64,000 nt of DNA from Cyclaneusma minus (Eukaryota; Ascomycota; Leotiomycetes; Marthamycetales; Marthamycetaceae). The notes under the pieces were generated by a model. That model searched no databases. It was not told the origin of the DNA and saw nothing but the letters and a program-made list of their open reading frames with translations. Both the position numbers and the translations under genes were made by a program. Position 1 is the first letter of the stretch, and each line of letters opens with the position of its first letter. Location: assembly GCA_037179335.1 (NCBI GenBank), contig JAKZHN010000009.1, forward strand, positions 930,001 through 994,000. The letters run 5' to 3'. Positions 51,301 to 62,285 of the stretch are shown here, one piece after another.

Positions 51301-51976
51301 GATGCGCCCAACTGGAGCAGGGCCAAGAGTTCGGTGATTCTGTGTGGTGCGACTGTTCTGTATGCTATGATTGCTGAGATCTTGGTGAATACGGTTGATG
51401 TGGTGCTTGAGGGTGTTGCCATCGATGAGAAGTTCTTGGGCATTACGCTCTTTGCGCTTGTGCCGAACACGACTGAATTTCTGGTAAGTCGGAACCTGCT
51501 TTTGCAAAAGGGTGGAGGAGTGTTTGAAATGCTAAGATGATATTTTATAGAATGCCATATCGTTCGCCATGAACGGCAACATCGCCCTCTCCATGGAAAT
51601 TGGATCTGCCTACGCCCTTCAAGTCTGCCTTCTCCAAATTCCAGCCCTGGTCTTCTTCACAGCCTTCAACACGCAAATCCTGCATGGCAAAGACCCCAAC
51701 GACCACGCCTTCAGTCTCATCTTCCCTCAATGGGACATGGTGACTGTCATCCTCTGCGTCTTTTTGCTCAGCTACATGTACGGCGAGGGCAAGAGCAACT
51801 ACTTCAAGGGCTCGATTCTTCTGCTGTCTTACCTTGTTGTAATCGTCGGATTCTGGTTCTCAGGCATGGCGGGTCTGGGTTCGATGGGTCTGTCGAGATT
51901 CGATACCTTTGATGCTGACGTTGGCACGTACAAGACGATTGGAAGAGGGAAGAGTGGGTTTGCGTTTCCGCAGTAG
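48304..51976 (+). CDS. VNX1: Vacuolar monovalent cation/H+ exchanger, Vnx1-type (CAX superfamily)
   Basis: Na+/K+ proton antiporter of the vacuolar or endomembrane system. Exons 48304-48502, 48584-51483 and 51551-51976 give 1174 aa. Residues 1-300 are hydrophilic (Ser/Pro/acidic). A pair of helices (RWLLFFNCLWTVLFGWWLAA) and a linker follow, then the first cation-exchange repeat (SMGLGAAINAFFSTLVEVFL) and later the second (FLGITLFALVPNTTEFL|NAISFAMNGNIALSMEIG). Between the repeats is a luminal or cytosolic Cys cluster (CLDCVETG...CRRCYF) and a long loop. The VNX1/YNL321w-like class is longer than Vcx1 Ca2+ exchangers. The stop comes after SGFAFPQ. The ion assignment follows the family. Confidence 0.88.
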
Positions 51977-53289
51977 AGAAAACGCAGTAGAAAAAAGTGT
52001 TTCTTCCGTCGCTGCCGTGGTTAGGCATGTTTGTCGATATTTTGAAGCAGGCGGTTGGGTTTGCATTTGTTTTTGCTTTTTTTTCCTGCGAGCTTCGAAG
52101 TGATAGGATGATTCTGTTTTTGGCTTGATGAAGCCTTGTTGTTGTTGTTTTTCGCATGACCTTCCATTGCAGACTTCCCTTCGTTTCTTTGTCTTTTTGT
52201 CACAGCGTAGGCGCTTTAGGGGCACTTCATCAGCAAATCAGTCGTTACTTCGCGAAAAAATACGATCGTAATTCTCTAAGCCTAGTTTTCCGTGCCATTG
52301 TAATCTGTGAGGTCTCGCCTGGCTTGTGGTGACGTGTGTGTGGCCAAGATCGGATCATCGAAGCAAGTAAGACTGCTCTCAAGCTTCTCCAGCCTAATGG
52401 GCAAAAAGCCCTCGAGCAACTTCAAACCGGTGGTGGAGGCCGAAGCTATCAAAATAAACCACCGAGGAATTCCAGATAGAAGCAAGGAGAACCAGTGATA
52501 ACGGACAGACGTAATTCCAAAGGGGGCAAAGGCATTGCTATAATATAAGCAAAAAAAGATATTTTGGTCCTTACGCCCCAGCAGGTAATATACGCATTCC
52601 TACGAGGTAATTGCCCTGCGGTTTTGCTTGCAGCGACGGTTATTTTCTTTTTTCCCACGGGATGTGCAGTGCTAGGAGCTGAAGAGAATCCCTAACGGCC
52701 TAACGTCACTTCGAAGAGGGAGAAAGGAAGAGATGGACATAGGCAGAAAGAAGGTTGGGGGAAGGGAGCGAGGCGCAACACAACGCGTCGAGGTAGAAGG
52801 GAAGATCAAGGTCGAGGGGAGTTCAAGCCTCGATCGCCTCCTGAGCTCACATCACATGACCACACCAAACTTTCTCAAGTTTTGTCGCACGTCGACCGAG
52901 GAATATCGAAAAAGTCATTTTTGGAAACTGCTCTTTACGTCTTCAAAACTACATGGCCTGATAGAGCTTAAAATTCTGCACAAATTGATGTATAACACGG
53001 CTGGGTTTGAATATCAAGGGCTTGCTCAATCGAATTGAAAAGTTTACAACCTTTTTATTACTTATAGCTAAGTTACTGATCGACTCGCCTAGTGATTCTC
53101 GAGGTTGCACTGCACGCTTGAGAAAGGAATCTTGAGAACGACAGGATTTTGCCAGTGGTGAGTATGAGGCTGTCAGGCTTAGTATTTCCACTCGTTAAAC
53201 TGGAATGCTAGCAGCAGCTCAACTTGTTTACCTCATTCGAAATTTACCATCCCAAGTCCCTATGTGATTTTGATTTTAATGACAGAAGC
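51977..53289. other. Intergenic between convergent genes
   Basis: T-rich 3' flank of the exchanger, then about 1 kb with no recognised gene or repeat. Confidence 0.35.
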
Positions 53290-54386
53290 TTAATGCATTC
53301 CCTGCCTAGCAGCATCCTTGTCATTGAGACCCCAAGCCTGTCCACTCCCATCCAAAACCGTTGCCCTCCTCATATCCCTCACAAACTTCCCCTCATACGC
53401 GCCTCCCACAGCGCGATGCATAACGCAAGTATTATCCCACACCAACAGATCGCCATCATTCTCCCACTCCACCGTCGTCTGAAACCGCTCCTGTTTCGCC
53501 TACCCATACAACTTCTCCAGCAACTCTCTTCCCCCGTCTTCCAACACTTCGCCGTTTTCGGTTTCCAGATGATGTATATGACTAGCTATATACAGATTTA
53601 TCCTCCCACTCGGCTCATGTCTCTGCACCAACCGATGTCGACTCACCCCCCTAGTTTCAGGATCAATATCCTTCAAGTACTCGCTCTCCGGCGCCGCAGC
53701 TTTTCTCGACTGCCAAATACTATGCAAGCCCACCAACCCCCTACCCAACACCTCCTCTTTCAAGCCCTCATCAAGCGTCTCCCACGCCGTCCTGGTATCC
53801 GCAAACGCCGTCGCACCACCAGTCCCTTTCGGCGGCAGTTTTGCAGCTCTTAGCAAGCTGTAAGATGCACGACGGGGGTTGAAGCTGCTGTCGACGTGGA
53901 AAAGCGTGTTGCCACGGTTCAGAGTGAAACGGAGGGAGAAGGGGGGGCAGATGCTGCCGTCGTCGTTGAGGTTGCTGACGTCGAAGAGGTGGATGTGGGG
54001 GTGGAAACGGTTTCCGCGGCCCATGGCGAGGTAGGGTGTTGTGTCGTCTAGGGTGCCGAAGAGGGAGGCGAAGGAGATGTGCTGGGGGTCGGAGAGGTTG
54101 GTTTTGCGGAAGACGAGGACGCCGTACTTGGGGGTTCCTTAGCAGAGTTCAGAGGTGGTGAATGGTGGATAGGGGAGACTGGGTATTCAGGAGGAAAGGA
54201 AACTTCGGGATAACTGAAAAAAAAAAAAACGTTGACCTTGGAAGTTACCTTTGTTATCGCTGCCTGGATCTCGAAGAAGACATCCTCTGGGATGGGTTGA
54301 GAGAAGTCAACGCCTGATATCTCGGCAGCGAATGTGGGATGCTGTTCTTTGACTTTGATCAATTTAAACGATTCTTTGTGAGGCAT
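53290..54386 (-). pseudogene. TauD/TfdA 2-oxoglutarate dioxygenase with one in-frame TAG
   Basis: Fe(II)/2-oxoglutarate dioxygenase family (taurine, sulfonate or aryloxy-acid oxidation). Exons 54386-54249 and 54126-53290; the intron has GTAACT donor and CAAG acceptor. Present: ISGVDFSQPIPED, YGVLVFRKTN, LFHVDSSFNPRRASYSLLRA (HxD iron ligands). The frame then meets TAG at 53502-53500 and continues open with TVEWENDGDLLVWDNTCVMH, which holds the distal iron His, and the Arg-containing RDMRRATV to TAA/TGA-type termination at 53290. The truncated product lacks the distal His and 2OG-binding Arg. CAG>TAG (CpA>TpA) is the likely change. It may be strain-specific or an error. Confidence 0.75.
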
Positions 54387-55366
54387 CGTGATTCTCGGAT
54401 GGGATCGAAGAAATCCAAATATTGTTATCTTGTGGGCTTGAATCACAGACGTTATTCGCACAAATTACCTCGTGGTCTGAAGACTCGGATGACCCCGGGA
54501 GGATCTGTGATGGGTTAGCGATGGAAAGACAACAGCAAGGAAATCATATCTAAGATCATTACCAAACAGTGAATTTCTATGATATTTTCCGTTCTCTATC
54601 GAAGTGATTGGGAGGAAAAGTGAGGAGTCGAGCAATTATTGGCCGATGGATGAGGGGAGATCAGGTGCTACATCCCCGCACTCGTGAACTACCCGCAAGT
54701 GTCTCCGTGGGACGGTGTCCTGCATTCTTATCTTTTACAAATTACATGTATGTATCATCAGGCAGTTCCTATTATCCCGCAAATCACAGACGACCTTGAA
54801 ATCAGCACCTCTCCCATCAAATGTCTGCCTGCTCTGCGATCATGAATATGCTGGCATTGACCGATACTATTTCCTGGGGATTCTACACAAGTTTTGAGCG
54901 ATTCAATTGCAGTCGTACCTGAGTTCTCTCTCTCATCCGGGACTGTTCAAATACTTGAAGTGTTTCCAAGTTCTGTAGAGCACGGGTATGATGATGGATT
55001 TTCGCCGCTGACTTGCAATTGCTTCAACTTCCAGAAGAAGCGGAGAGGCTCAAGCCCAGACCTTATGTTCCCTCTCAAATGCCAACGGCAAGAACAGAGA
55101 ACCTCCCCCAATGACTTGCAATATGACAAATAGATTCGAACCCTCATAGTGGCTTGTGACATTTGGATGCAGCAGAATGAAGCATAAGGGCGACTAACGC
55201 CTTTCTCCATCAAGTCTTCCAGCTGAACTTCTCTCGCCGTCTGTCCGTACTCTAGTCTCTTCCTCATACATCTTTCCTCGACAGTACTTTTGATCTCCAA
55301 CGGAGCATGCGCAATTTCGCGAGTCTGGTTGCTAAAAACTCTAGGTTTTACCCTGAGATCCTATGA
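54387..55366. other. Intergenic
   Basis: Dioxygenase promoter and 3' flank of the BTB gene; no gene or repeat seen. Confidence 0.35.
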
Positions 55367-56171
55367 CTAAACGGGAACGTAGAACGGAATGCAGCGGTCC
55401 GGACCGCAAAGCTCGCCATATTTTGGGAGTGAGCGTATGACGCAAAAGTCGAGGAGAGCCTCCTTTGGCCACATGCTCAACTCGCTACGCAGCTCCTCAT
55501 CCGAGAAAGTGCCACTATCATACAATGTACAGAAGAGCTCCACGAACAACTTCCGCAGCGGCATTGAGTCAACCGTATGCTTGTAAAGGAAGTCGACGTC
55601 GAGTGTAAACGAATAGTATGACGAGTCGTCTACTGTATCTATAATCCGGTCTACCACCAGATTCTGGCATTCGGGAGCCTGGAGATAGTCGGCCAAGATC
55701 CAGAGCTTTGCCAATAGGTCGTATGTCGGAGTCTCCCGTGTGAATGTGCCGTCTGTCTCTGTTTGAGGGAGCTTTATGGTGATATTTCGCGAGTAGACCC
55801 ATTCCATGAACAGGGCGAAAACGTCCGGATCAAAGAATTCGCTAACATCTGGGTCGTCCAGAGTGACAACTCCTGCGGCGGCTTCTTGGAAATTCCCATT
55901 GAGACATTTGTCGAAGTACTTCGAGTAGTGGACAAGAAAGCCCTTATGCGCCGAGAACTTGGTCTTATTCGCTCCGACAATGACAGTGATTATATCGTTG
56001 TGGTCCCTGTAACCAAACATTAGCATGCCATCAGAACTAGATCCAATTCTGTGTAGCCTACTGGAAGCTAGGAGGCCCTTTGGGCTTTTCAGGTGTTTTC
56101 TTCACGACCGGCAACACCGACGAAGGTTTTCCCTTCGTGGCTGGCAAAGATTTCTTCCTCGAACCCGCCAT
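55367..56171 (-). CDS. BTB/POZ-domain protein
   Basis: Exons 56171-56062 and 56006-55367 (donor GTAGGC, acceptor TTACAG) give 249 aa. A basic N-terminal tail (MAGSRKKSLPATKGKPSS) precedes a BTB fold: DHNDIITVIVGANKTKFSAH, KGFLVHYSKYFDKCLNGNFQ, then DPDVFALFMEWVYSRNI. The rest is helical (LLAKLWILADYLQAPECQNL) as in the large family of ascomycete BTB proteins. No Kelch, MATH or other partner domain. Likely a protein-interaction or Cullin-3-adaptor-like protein; targets unknown. Confidence 0.85.
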
Positions 56172-56577
56172 GGTGATACGACTTTGGTTGCGGGAGTTGC
56201 GTGTCGGACAGTGGGTTGACCGTGGTTGTTCTAGCGAGGAGAGTCGAGTTTAGAAAATATAGAATGGTGGATGGTGTGTGAAACTTAGTATCAGTGTTCG
56301 CGTGGCTGGGAAACTCAAACTGTTTAACTTTAGGCGACAGCGCGGCATGTCTGTATGATTGAGCGCTGTTCCCCACTCAAAGTCAGTTACCCCATGTCTT
56401 GGACATCTGACCTTGCAACAAGTCTTTTCCAAGAAACCTTGAAAGGTGCCAAATACTGATAAGACTACATGTAGACTGAACCAGCCCGGGCTTCGCCTAA
56501 CACTCTCTGGCACATTTCCGGGTTTCCCGGGATAATCTCCCACTCTACCTATACCCATGAAGGCTTGTAGTGAGAGG

Positions 56578-56679
56578 TGCACTGACGGTGCAGGCAGGAT
56601 GGGGAGGCATATATAATAGAATAGGAATGGTAAATTCTGTTCTTCGGGACCCGGCTGCTTTTAAATTGTCGCTGCATGT
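56578..56679. repeat. Dispersed repeat of about 105 bp, copy 2
   Basis: Same blocks as 26624-26729: TGCACTGACGGTGCA, GGAATGGTAAATTC, CTTCGGGACCCGGCTGCTTT and GTCGCTGCA. Same orientation. About 400 bp upstream of the BTB start codon. Confidence 0.75.
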
Positions 56680-57019
56680 AGAGCCGTGAAGGCAGCAAAC
56701 ACCACAAAGCTCAAATCACAATCACAAAAGCAAAAGAAAGTCACATACATGTTGGACACTTGAAACCACAAGATTTTCGAATCTTCACTTGTATTGACTC
56801 CATCAAATAGATGCATCTATCCTCTTATCGTTACAATGCACCAAACCAAGAGCCTCCCCGATCTCAAACAAGAGAAAGTAGAAACAGTATTGTATCGGGT
56901 ATTCGCAACAATGCTCAAGTACAAAAAGACCACCTAGCCATGAAGAAGACGAAATCTAATGCAAAACAAACACAAACCCCTTTTCAAATCCCTACAGACA
57001 CACCAAAACACCATCGCTA
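56680..57019. other. Intergenic, HookA 3' flank
   Basis: A-rich stretch, nothing recognised. Confidence 0.35.
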
Positions 57020-59995
57020 TTACCTCCTAGGTGCCGGAGCATTAACCAAATGTCTCTGTTTGTTCAGCCAGCTCTTGGGCGCATCCGTGCGCCGCTGGAT
57101 GATTACGTTGTTGCTCTGCAGGCGACTGTTCAGATCGTACCACGCCGTGGCAATCATCGCATTCTCGCGCTCAAGATTGACAATACGCTCGTCGGTAGTA
57201 GACTTTTGGAAATTAACATTAGATATTAGCCAGCCATAACGAATTATGGAATATCGTACAGAGAATGAAATCGTGGAGGAGAGAGTGAAGCAGTGGAGGA
57301 TGACTGTAGATGTAGGGGTAGGAGACGGGAGACGAGAGACGATCAGAGAAGCACTTTACCGTTTTTTGAAGATCTTCGAGAGTCTTGACATTGCTCCGGA
57401 GGGAGGCAATTGTGGCGTCTGACTTTGTCTTGTCCTGGGGAGTTCGGGAGTCAGCTCAGGAAGATCAGAAAGTCCAATAAAGCGGCTTTGACGTAGACGT
57501 GCAGGAGTGATCGGTATGGGGCTGGTGGGAGAGGTAGGGAAGCTAGGGAGCTCTGGGATCTGGATCGCGGGTACTTGAGGACGAGTCGCCGCCACTGGTG
57601 GGAACGCAGGACTACTGGGGGACTCAAGTGGTATGGACTCGAACGAAGACCGAGCCTGCTCAACAGGGGCTTCAGTATTCACAGGAGGCCCCGATGGCGC
57701 TCCCGGGCTACTAGAAGGTCCGAAGTCGAACACAGTCACGTCTGAAGAGGACCGAGCCCGCCCAGAGGGTGCTTGACTGAAGGGGGACTGAAGAACAGGA
57801 GAGGGAGGCTGAGGGACAGAAGTGGGGGATTGAAGGACAGAAGGAGCTGGGGAGGTAAAGGTGCTCTTGGGACGCCCGGTGTTCTGCCTTACCTCCATGA
57901 GTTCTCTGATCGTGTTCCCAGCTTCTGCAAGCCTGGTCTCCACGGTCTCGTGGTGAGCTCTCAACTGAGTGGCCTCGTCCTGCTTGTCGCCGGCTAGCTT
58001 CTGCAGTTTCTCCTTACTCTTGAGTGCCTCGAGTAGGTGATTACGGTCCTGATCGCGGTCAGCTTCGAGCATCTTGTATCGACCCTTGAGAGTGATAAGC
58101 TCCTCCTGCACAGAGAGCAGCACTGTATCTTGGGTCGATTTAAGAGCTTCGAGAGCCTCCTTTTCGTCTAGCTCGAGAGTACTCAAGTCTGCCTTGGCAC
58201 TTGCCAGTTCACGGTTGACTCCAGCCAATTCCTCTTCGGTTTCAGCGAGCTTTTTCTTTGTCGTTAATAGCTCCTGGGCGAGTTCTCGGGACTCCTTGCG
58301 GAGATTGGTGAAAACTTCGTTCCTGTAGAAGTCGTGAGTTAGAATTGCCAAAGGACCAATCTTGAGTGCTTGATCAATAGCGTGAACTAACCCTTTCTCC
58401 GCCGAGCCACCGACAATGGCAGTCAGTTGTTCCTGGAGGATGACGTGTTCCTCGAAGAGCTTCATCAGCTTTTCGTTGAGGTGCTTGCGAACAAGCTCGG
58501 CTTCCTCGAGTTCCGCGCGGAGTCCAGCGGCTTCTTGACCAGCAGCAGCGTTACCTTTGAGAAGCTGGTTCTCGTGCTTGAGTCGTGAAATCTCCAGGTT
58601 GCGAACAGTTTCCGACTGCGTGTTCTCCAGCTCATCCTCGAGATTGAGACCTTTTGAGGGGCCTGTCTGGCTTGAAATGCTCGCGGAGCTGGAGGAACGA
58701 GTCGAACGCGGGTTTTTGTTGATCTGTTCGTGCAGATGGCCTATGACTTCCTCATCATGAGCCCGCTGGTTGGACAAGATCGCCTTTTCGTTTTCCAGGA
58801 TGGTAATCTCACTCTTGAGCGTTCGGTTGAGGTTTTGAGCGTCTATCAGGTCCCGTTCGTACGTATCTTGCTGACTCCGGAATTTCTTGTTGGTTTCTTC
58901 CAGAATTTGGTTGCGCGCTTCGACTCCATCCAGGGCCTTCAGACGATCCTTGGACTCATCGAGCTCGTACTGGAGATCCTTGTTCTCTTTCTCAATGTTC
59001 TTCAGGGACTCGAGCTTCTGCTTGTACCGGTCTGCAGTGTTGGCTTTCTTTGCTAGATTTTCATTGGTATGCTTGAGTTCAGCAACCTCGTCAGCAAGAG
59101 CAGTCGCACGCGCGCTCGCCCCCTGCAGCTGGTCCAGTGTCCTTTGCAGCTGGAGCTTGTCTGTCCGATGCTGCTCGATGGCAACCTCTTGTGACGCAAT
59201 GAGTTCCTCCTGTTCCCGAATCCTAACCTGTTGTTTCCGGATGATGCCAGCGTTGTCGTCGTCCTTTACTTTGCTGGCCTGGTCCTGAGCGACTTTGAGC
59301 AGGTTTTGGAGTTCCTCATTGTGCATCGTCAGCGAATCTATGCGGGTGTTCAGGTCAGCATTCTTTTTCCTGAGCAGTTCTTTGTCCTTGTCCGCCTTCC
59401 TCTTCTGCGCCATCAAGTCGGCAGTTCGGCTCTCGACCTCGCGTTCGAGATCCTTGGCAGACGAGGAGTCTTTGTCTTCGGATTCGGGCATCGTGGACTG
59501 TTCTTCGAATTCCTCTTGCTGCTGGGGGGAGTTAGTAGGATTCGAAGCTTTGTTTTGGGCGATTTGGGCCTGTACCGTCTGAATGATTTCCGCAAGGCCT
59601 GCCTGCACAGCTGGTTCTTGCTCCTGGATGATCGGCACGTACCGATCGTTTCTAGGGCCCATCGTCGTAACCATCAGGAACACTATCAGCAGCGTGTAGC
59701 ATACATCAGGGTCCGACTTTGTGCCAGCAACGACGGATTCCACATCAGAAGAATTGACCACGAAGCTTATGTCACGGCAACTCTCCTGAGTGTAGTCCCG
59801 GAGCGCTTTGGCAACAGAGGCGAGGGTGAGGGGCTGCGTGGGGCGGTAGTCAGGATCGATATCTTGTAGGAGGCTCGAGAAAACATGGCCATCGGTCAGG
59901 TCGTCCAGCGACTTGACTTCGGATTGTATAGGAAGGGCGTTGATCCACTTGATAAGGGCGGCCGTCCCATTGGCAGATTTGGCTGAGGCAGACAT
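57020..59995 (-). CDS. hookA: HookA dynein/early-endosome adaptor
   Basis: Hook proteins bridge dynein-dynactin and early endosomes within the FTS-Hook-FHIP complex. My main model has exons 59995-58392, 58322-57893, 57434-57360 and 57202-57020 = 763 aa. The N-terminal Hook domain (residues about 5-150: LIKWINALPIQSEVKSLDDL, VCYTLLIVFLMVTT) is followed by extended coiled coils to the end (SDATIASLRSNVKTLEDLQK, DERIVNLERENAMIATAWYD, APKSWLNKQRHLVN). Intron 1 (66 nt) and intron 2 (458 nt) contain no stop in the incoming frame. Retaining them gives an 879-residue protein with a Ser/Pro-rich tail ending RLSKIFKKR. The spliced C-terminus matches Hook-like coil heptads and is the default choice. Confidence 0.88.
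57435..57892 (-). other. Open 458-nt HookA intron, potential alternative C-terminus
   Basis: Donor GTAAGG, acceptor CCCCAG. In the phase entering from exon 2 it is stop-free for its whole length and reads as Ser/Pro-rich sequence (SPAPSVLQSPTSVPQPPSP, SSSDVTVFDFGPSSSPG, RFIGLSDLPELTPELPRTR). It then runs on into the next exon in a different frame and ends in FKKR. Its length is several times that of other introns here. Confidence 0.6.
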
Positions 59996-61043
59996 GATTG
60001 TCTTGCCCTAGGTGTTGTGGATGGAGGTGTTGTTGGACGGTATTTTAGCGGTTGAGACGGTGTCGGTTGAAGGTGTTTAGAAGTTTTTAGAGACGGCGCT
60101 CTGATGTAGGCTGTTGATCTCAAAAGTCGGGTGCGCGCTGGCCATACTTGTAGTCAGTGCGAATCGGCGGCGGTGGTTGTTGTCTCCTTGTTCACGCTTC
60201 GAGTCTGGGGAGAGCTTTCCTCGAGTGTGTGACGCGCCGTGACAGGGGTGAGACAAAGCCACTGTCAATGCCTTTGTGCACGCGCATAACCCCACACGCA
60301 TAACCCCACACGCATGTGTCTGCATCCCATTGGCCGTCATCCAACCATATTCATGAATTATTCCCCAATTATTCCCCAATTATTCAGTATTTCCTTTCTA
60401 ACTGTTACAAAGCTCTTGTCCATCTTGCCATAAGTATTGCTTGTTCTTTTTATACCTGTCGAAACACATCGTGGGACGAAAATAGACCTCGTCAGCCTGA
60501 TTAACAGCTTTCTTATGCGTCGTTCTGTCTCTCTGATGCTTCCATTACATCGATCAGTCAGAACAGAGGACTTCTGTATAAGCTACTCTAGGTAACGTTA
60601 GCTTTCTCACAGACTCAAACTCTTCAATTGAGTATTGAATTTCTTCTCCTTCCATCCTCGTGCATTTTTCCCCTGTTGCTCTTGTAACCATCCAAGGGGC
60701 CAGTGTCCTCTAGTTTGATACCTTAGTGTTTCAATTTCATTTTTCCGTCCTATTACAAGGAAGTCTGTAGCGATCGATTCCCAAATCGGGTCAACACAAT
60801 CGCATCTTCTGCTTCAATGACGCAATTAGTATGCTGCTGCTTGCCTGCCCCGCTTCGGCTTCCCTTGCAGATCGCCGGCTAATCTCCCGCCATCTCAAGG
60901 CTCCAAGTATATATCAACATACTTGACCTTCAACTTCAAACCTCTTCGCCGTTCCAACTCACATCTTGATACCGCATTGGCAAGATACCGAGTCACCAAG
61001 TCATCCAATCCCAGCAGTGTCTTGCCCATCTCAAGTCTCAAAA
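59996..61043. promoter_or_regulatory. Divergent intergenic region hookA / dehydrogenase
   Basis: About 1 kb between divergent starts. Short tandem repeats CACACGCATAACCC (about 60276-60313) and ATTATTCCCCA (about 60357-60382) are present. No gene. Confidence 0.5.
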
Positions 61044-62285
61044 ATGGCAGCAACGCCATTCATAGCCAAGTGGGGTATCTTGGCCACAGGGGGTATCGCA
61101 AAGAGTAAGTTCATATACAATGTTAAACGTTTCAAGCCACAAAGCCATATCAACCTCATACTGACAACCACCCCAGCATTCACCAAAGACCTCCTCACCA
61201 ATCCCTCCGCCCGCAGCGTCAGTGACGTCCGCCATGAAGTCGTTGCCGCCGCGTCCTCCACCTCCGCCTCACGTGCCCAAGAATTCCTGAAAGAGGTCAA
61301 CGCCCCATCCTCAGCCAAAGCCTACGGCAGCTACGCCGAGCTCGTCGCCGACCCCTCCATCTCCATCATCTACGTCGCCACCCCGCACTCCCACCATTTC
61401 CAAAACGCCATGCTCGCCCTGCAGGCCGGCAAGCACGTGCTCTGTGAAAAAGCTTTCACCGTCAACGCATCCCAAACCGCTAAACTCATCGAGACTGCCA
61501 AGGCCAAAAACCTCTTCCTCATGGAAGCCGTGTGGACCCGCTATTTCCCCCTATCCATAAAAATCCGTGAAATGTGCTCGTCCGGTGAAATTGGGCAAGT
61601 GCTGCGTGTCCAAGCCGATCTCTCTATCGGCAGCACCAAGCCAGACGGATCGGCAGATTTCGAGGATAGCCATCGTATGGTGAATCCGGACCTGGCTGGT
61701 GGTGCATTGCTGGATTTGGGAATTTATGCTTTGACGTGGAATTTCCAGATCTTGTATCATTTGCAAGATGAGCCGAGGGAGAAGCCCAAGGTTGTTGCTG
61801 CGATTGACAAGTATGCAACGGGCGCGGATGAGATGACGAGTATTATTTTGCATTTTCCCAAGCACAAGAGCATGGGGATTGCGACGACGGCGATACGGGT
61901 GGCGAGCGAGCCGGATGGGAGAAATGCGGGTGCGGCGATAAGGATTCAGGGGACGAAGGGGGAGATCCAGGTGTTCCATCCGGCGTTTCGACCGACGCAC
62001 TATCGGGTTATTAGGAAGGGGGGAAATGGGATGGTAGAGGAGGTGGCTTGTGAGATTCCGAAGGATGAGAATGGGGTGGGACACGGGATGTTTTGGGAGG
62101 CTGATGAGGTGGCGAGGTGTGTGAGGGATGGGAAATTGCAGAGTGAAGGGTTGGGCTGGGAAGAGAGTTTGGTGATTATGGAGACGATGGATGAGGTGAG
62201 GAGGCAGGGGGATCTGAAGTATCCGGAGCTCATTGAGAGTGATGTTTACGACAAGGATAGCCCACTGAATCTGGGAAAGGCGTAG
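61044..62285 (+). CDS. NADP D-xylose/dihydrodiol dehydrogenase (Gfo/Idh/MocA family)
   Basis: Oxidises D-xylose, other aldoses or trans-dihydrodiols with NADP+. Exons 61044-61104 and 61177-62285 (GTAAGT, CCCCAG) give 389 aa. The Rossmann fingerprint WGILATGGIAKT spans the splice. Next come YVATPHSHHFQNAMLALQAG, HVLCEKAFTVNASQ (catalytic Lys of the EK motif), MEAVWTRYFPL, LLDLGIYAL and the C-terminal sheet domain (GTKGEIQVFHPAFRPTHY). ATG 61044 is chosen because it begins the conserved MAATPFIAKWG. An upstream in-frame ATG-less extension exists. The first half uses C-ending and the second half G-ending codons. Confidence 0.87.
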   Translation: MAATPFIAKWGILATGGIAKSKFIYNVKRFKPQSHINLILTTTPAFTKDLLTNPSARSVSDVRHEVVAAASSTSASRAQEFLKEVNAPSSAKAYGSYAELVADPSISIIYVATPHSHHFQNAMLALQAGKHVLCEKAFTVNASQTAKLIETAKAKNLFLMEAVWTRYFPLSIKIREMCSSGEIGQVLRVQADLSIGSTKPDGSADFEDSHRMVNPDLAGGALLDLGIYALTWNFQILYHLQDEPREKPKVVAAIDKYATGADEMTSIILHFPKHKSMGIATTAIRVASEPDGRNAGAAIRIQGTKGEIQVFHPAFRPTHYRVIRKGGNGMVEEVACEIPKDENGVGHGMFWEADEVARCVRDGKLQSEGLGWEESLVIMETMDEVRRQGDLKYPELIESDVYDKDSPLNLGKA

